Source: Ophiodon elongatus
Lineage: Eukaryota > Chordata > Actinopteri > Perciformes > Hexagrammidae
Assembly (NCBI GenBank): GCA_016806645.1
Contig: JACSYO010000912.1
Location: 1,855,501 to 1,919,500 of the forward strand
Reading direction: 5' to 3'
Length of the DNA: 64,000 bases
Below the pieces are notes generated by a model. That model did not search any database and was not told where the DNA came from. It saw nothing but the letters and a program-made list of their open reading frames with translations. The translations under genes were made by a program, and so were the position numbers. Of the stretch, positions 59,963 through 64,000 are shown one piece after another (position 1 is the stretch's first letter; each line of letters begins with the position of its first letter).

Positions 59963-60710
59963 CAGTGTTTTTCAACCACTGTACCGCGGCACACCAGTGT
60001 GCCGTGAGAGATCGTCAGGTGTGTCGTGGGAAAATGCCCAATTTCACTTAATCGGTCCAAAAAAATATTATTTAGTTGCCGCAAATAATTTGCCATTGTT
60101 GAGCGTCTGAGCCTGCAACATATTGGCTGGCCTAGTAATTAAATACTCTTCCAGGCCAGTGGGTGGCAGTAGGTAGCGCAATAATTACCTTGTTAATTTA
60201 AAATAGTAGAATTAAATGATGCGCGGGAGAGGTTGTGGTGAAGAACGGCGATGGAGAAATATTTCAAAAAGAAAAATGCAGACTCTGAACTACTGGGCTC
60301 TGGGCAACCGTCTAACCCGATGAAAAGCCCAGAACGAGTGGTGGTAAAAAAAAAAAAAAAAAAAGTAGAAAAAACTGTGAGCTCGAGGCAGTACGGTGAA
60401 AGTTATCTTTCGTTTGGATTCACTTTCACCGGAGATCCGACTGCACCGATTCCGTTATGCTTGGTGTGAGGGGAAAAGCTATCAAACAGCGCCATGGTCC
60501 CAAGCAAGCTGTGACGTCATCTCGAGACGAAACACCGTCACTTAGCAACAAGAACAGGGACTATTGTGTTCGCCTGCGCACACAAACTGAGAAACGGGTA
60601 CAATTTATGAGGAAATCCACAAATGTGTCTAAGAAAGCTCTCAAAGCTACTTAGTAGCTGAACTGCTGAATCCGAATGCTGATTCTAGCCATGTGAAACT
60701 TTAACCGAAT
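59963..60710 (+). mobile_element. hAT element fragment with ZBED5/SCAND3-like transposase start
   Basis: The left terminus CAGTGTTTTTCAACC at 59963 is a classic hAT end. A transposase frame starts at ATG 60251 and reads YLSFGFTFTGDPTAPIPLCL, the BED zinc-finger region of ZBED5-like transposases. A TGA at 60467-60469 replaces the codon for the first zinc-binding Cys. Later transposase sequence (FMRKSTNVSKKALKA) lies in another frame up to about 60650. The right terminus was not found, so the element is truncated and dead. Confidence 0.8.
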
Positions 60711-61028
60711 ATATGTTGTAAAACTGAGCCAATGAGAGGCGACGATGTACATTTTCATTGGACTATATAATCAAATGTACTGGTCAGTTCGAGGCTCTCT
60801 TAGGTCAATGCACACAGACAGTTAACTCTCGCAGGCTGCTTTTTTAAAGGCATCCGTTGAAAGGCTGTGGCCTGCCATTGGCTTATGATCCCTCAGCTGA
60901 GGATTATGCACTATATTGCCAACTTTTGTTAAATTGATTTTTATTATAACCAACTGAATCCAGAAATTCTCTTCCAAGTCCGCCCAAAGATTCTGAACAC
61001 TAACTAGCCTTGTGTCAAGAGACCTCAC

Positions 61029-62207
61029 ATGATTTTGAAGATGATGCCTTTGCAGCTGGTACATAAAAGCTGCCTGCAGACAGAAGACCGACATTCAGAA
61101 AGTTCAACATTGTTATTTTGACAAAGAAAAAGAGCAAATTCTATCTTAAGCATAACGATTGAGTAAAAATGGATGAAAACGTATTAAAAATCTGTTGAAC
61201 ACAGTGTTGGGTTACATGATAATATATAAGGTAAGAGAATAAAGTTGTGTTTCTACCCTTCAAACATCTTTTCTTGTATTCGGCCTTTGTGGACATTATT
61301 ACAAATCACTGTTTCAATATTGAATTTAAAGGCTTTAAACAGTAGTGTGCTAAAATACCTTGATTTGTAGGGTATTTAATTCATAAGATTAAACAAAAAC
61401 AGACATTCCCATTTTGTTATTTCATCTACATATGGTTTCTCTTTTGAGTTTCTTCAAAATCTATATTATAATAGTATTGTAATGTAAATGTTAGTATGGA
61501 TAAGACTTTATTGATAAAATTATTTACAGAGCAGGAGGGAAAACAATGTTCACCAAACTCACCGGCAGAGTGAGCATACAGATCTTCACATACAGCGAAG
61601 AGACTTCATGCAGGAAGACAAGCAATGTGTTTGTAAAACATGTAGAATTGAATCAAAATACTTTATATCATGGATATGTAAGAATTGAAGCCATCAGTAA
61701 ATAGCAGAGGAATCAACGTGAGCCCCGGTAAGGCTAACAAGTCAACAAGTGATTAAGACAAGTTCTCATCATTCTGTTAGCAATGCAATCACAGACTCCA
61801 TCCTCCCCTCCACTCTGCTCATATGAGACAAAACAACATTGGATTGACCGCCAACCTCTGGGCTCTGTTTGACAGCTAGTAGGAGAGGCTCAGTGTTGAT
61901 GAGCACAGCCCAGCAGGGGAAACAGGCCAGCAGCAGAATCAGAATCCCCCTCTGGAGAATCACACCCACACGCTTCAAGTTACCGCTCCCATACGTCTGC
62001 ATGAAACAGGTAGACAAATAAGTGGAGTTGAACAACACTGATCACGCTACTAAGCAAAGATATGAACAGGCCAAGAAAACAAACATGATCCAAAAGCTCA
62101 TTGTTGAGCTGCTTTTTTCAGGGGAAAGGACAACCTAACACAGATATGAAGGTTTCACTAGTGGATGGCAAACCAGTGCCAATGGAAATACCAGTGACAT
62201 TCACCAC
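61029..62207 (-). pseudogene. SLC47A pseudogene 2: exons 3-6
   Basis: Remnant exons in gene order are exon 3 (62139-62207, acceptor CAG changed to CCG and donor lost), exon 4 (about 61852-61996, nearly identical to 56588-56733 but with the donor end rewritten), exon 5 (61563-61603, two bases short, so frameshifted) and exon 6 (61029-61073, last codon CAT instead of CAG). Spacing and order follow the intact gene. No other exons were recognised out to 64 kb. Confidence 0.9.
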
Positions 62208-62280
62208 CGGCAATTGACAAAAACATTATTAATCAATAATGAAAATTCAAAGGCAAGCTTATACTGTAGAAGTCAATAAC

Positions 62281-62720
62281 ATCAAGTAAGGCAAGGCAAC
62301 GCAAGGCAAGGCAAGTTTATTTGTATAGCACATTTAAAAAACAAGGCAATTCAAAGTGCTTCACATAAAACCATTAACAACATCAAAATGTAATGCAAAA
62401 GAAAAGAAGATTTAAAAGCAATTAAGAACATTCATTTTAACATTAAAAACAGTCAGTAAAACATTAAAAAGCAAAAAAGAATAGAATAAAAGTTGCAGTG
62501 CAGTTTAAGAAATAAAATACAGTAGTGAGATGCAGAAATGGATTAATATCCTTGGATCTGGTTCAATTAAAGGCAACAGCAAACAGAAGAGTCTTCAATC
62601 TGGATTTAAAGGAGCTGAGGGTCTCAGAGGGTCTCTGAGGGTCTCAGCAGACCTGCAGCTTTCAGGGACTTTGTTCCAGATATGTGGAGCAGAAAACTTT
62701 CATGTGGTCAGTGAACTCCA
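62281..62720 (-). mobile_element. L2/CR1-type LINE 3' end, minus strand
   Basis: AAGGC units are followed on the plus strand by ggcaagtttatttgtatagc and caattcaaagtgcttcacat, a widespread fish LINE 3' tail. Upstream on the minus strand a broken frame resembles the C-terminal end of L2-type ORF2 (fragments PESCRSAE and APLNPD). No RT core is present. Confidence 0.65.
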
Positions 62721-64000
62721 GGTGGGGGGAGGATGGGGAGAGTGCATAGAGAGGAGGGGGACCTGCATGGAGTCTGGGGGGTGGAAGTTGGTGCTGGTGA
62801 GGGAAGTAAAGACTCCTCCTCTTGGAGGGGAGGAGAAAGTGTGTGATCAGAGGCGGTCCCTGATGATGAGGTTGGAGACTCCTCCTCTTGGCTCTCCTTA
62901 GGCGGGGGGCATGCTTCCCGTATGGTCTCCACGGCGATGCTGTGTGGTTATCTCTTGTTTAGACTCCTTTTGTCTCCTGTCCTTGGCAGTGGGAACAGAC
63001 GAGTGACGCAGGAAGAAAAATAGGTTACAGGTAAACAGTTTTACCCCTGACTTGTTCAGGCAAACTCCATCTGCCTTAAAAAGATGTTTGCGCTCTCCCA
63101 GAAAAGGTCAAAATTGTTAATAAAATGTACTGAATAGTCAGTATATCTTTTTATAATTTTATGTTATTGAAGATTATTTATCCAAATTCTCTTATTAATG
63201 TTTATTTAAATTAATATTCTTGTTTCTCTGTACCATTCTGTTGAGTACAATGTTCATATATTTAAATGGTTTAAACTCAACTGTAATATGATGGATGTTT
63301 TAATGGTATCTTCAGCAGGGTTTTCCCTGTTTGAGAATCTTTGATTCTCTTGCTCAAGTTCAAGTTCATGTCTCTTACACCCTATAAACCTATTTTTCGA
63401 CATTTGTAAACTAACCTGTCCTGGTAATTAGAGGGTGCAAATGGGTGAGCAATAAAGGAATCATAAAAAGAAAATCTTGACATTGTTTTTAATGGTGGGA
63501 GTTGAGCATTACAAAGCAAGAGCAGACGTCATCATTCAGTCATTCACAGATAAAATCCCTGATGAAACAACAATGCAATTTATGGCTTATTACAGCATGC
63601 TTTGTGAGCACAGATTATTTAAAAAAAAGTTTTCCATCATTTGTTTGGGGCAATTTTCTCATGGAGATCATAGTAAAAGTAATGAAATTCTTCACTGCTG
63701 AACATTGGGAATACAATAGAGGAAATTATATTCTTTTGCAACCCTAGGGAACAAAACAGGACAAGTTAACAATACAGTTTCAATTGCCATTATAAATATA
63801 TACTGTATATAGAAACACTGTTTGCAATAGATTGTGTTCCCAGCACTGCAGTGGTGAAATTAGTTCCGATAACTTTAATTTCTCCAGTGAACATGCAGGT
63901 CCAGTGTGCGTCAATCCTTTTTATTTTAAGAAACATTCCAAGTGAAAATGCTGTAATATGTCAGCTTATCCACAATAATAAGCTTCACGTAAATCAGTGT
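62721..64000. other. Window end, no gene recognised
   Basis: G-rich purine repeats lie at about 62720-62890, followed by AT-rich DNA. No SLC47A exon continues here and no other protein family was recognised in the short frames. Confidence 0.5.

Noticed and set aside
1..64000. CRISPR array, operon, bacterial promoter or phage features
   Set aside because: Split genes with GT..AG introns and vertebrate transposons show a eukaryotic genome; no spacer-repeat pattern is present.

Overview
The window looks like nuclear DNA of a teleost fish. It has small phase-matched exons with GT..AG introns, vertebrate solute-carrier genes, long CA/GATA/AT microsatellites, and fish-type mobile DNA: a Rex3/RTE-like LINE with a (GATG)n tail, L2-type LINE 3' ends, tRNA-derived SINEs, hAT elements, Ty3/Gypsy remnants and one retroviral pol relic. 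The species cannot be named from sequence alone.

Layout. 1-12.2 kb is intergenic DNA with microsatellites and two hAT-like elements that keep exact 8-bp target duplications. 12.2-20.6 kb is a duplicated block carrying an intact SLC5A7-like (choline-transporter-like) gene on the minus strand. 20.6-25.3 kb holds a Ty3/Gypsy remnant and a retroviral pol relic. 25.3-29.1 kb is a partial, dead SLC47A (MATE) copy. 29.1-31.8 kb holds further retroelement and hAT pieces. 31.8-42.0 kb is the second SLC5A7-like block, also intact, with a 3.35-kb Rex3-like LINE in one intron. 42.0-47.1 kb is intergenic and contains a small relic of a third SLC5A7-like copy. 47.1-58.4 kb is an intact 16-coding-exon SLC47A gene on the minus strand. 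58.4-64 kb holds a hAT fragment, a second SLC47A pseudogene (exons 3-6) and a LINE 3' end.

The simplest reading is tandem duplication of a two-gene unit, SLC5A7-like plus SLC47A. Both SLC5A7-like copies survived (about 8 differences in 556 residues). The SLC47A copy between them decayed. Both families move organic cations (CHT1: Na+-coupled choline uptake; MATE: H+/organic-cation exchange), so this may be a local organic-cation transporter cluster. The SLC5A7-like proteins lack the family's conserved Pro-Trp at the position of human CHT1 Trp254, so choline should not be assumed as substrate.

Exon borders were read by hand from splice sites, phase and similarity to remembered human SLC5A7 and SLC47A1. 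All exon lengths keep frame. No transcript data or database search was available.
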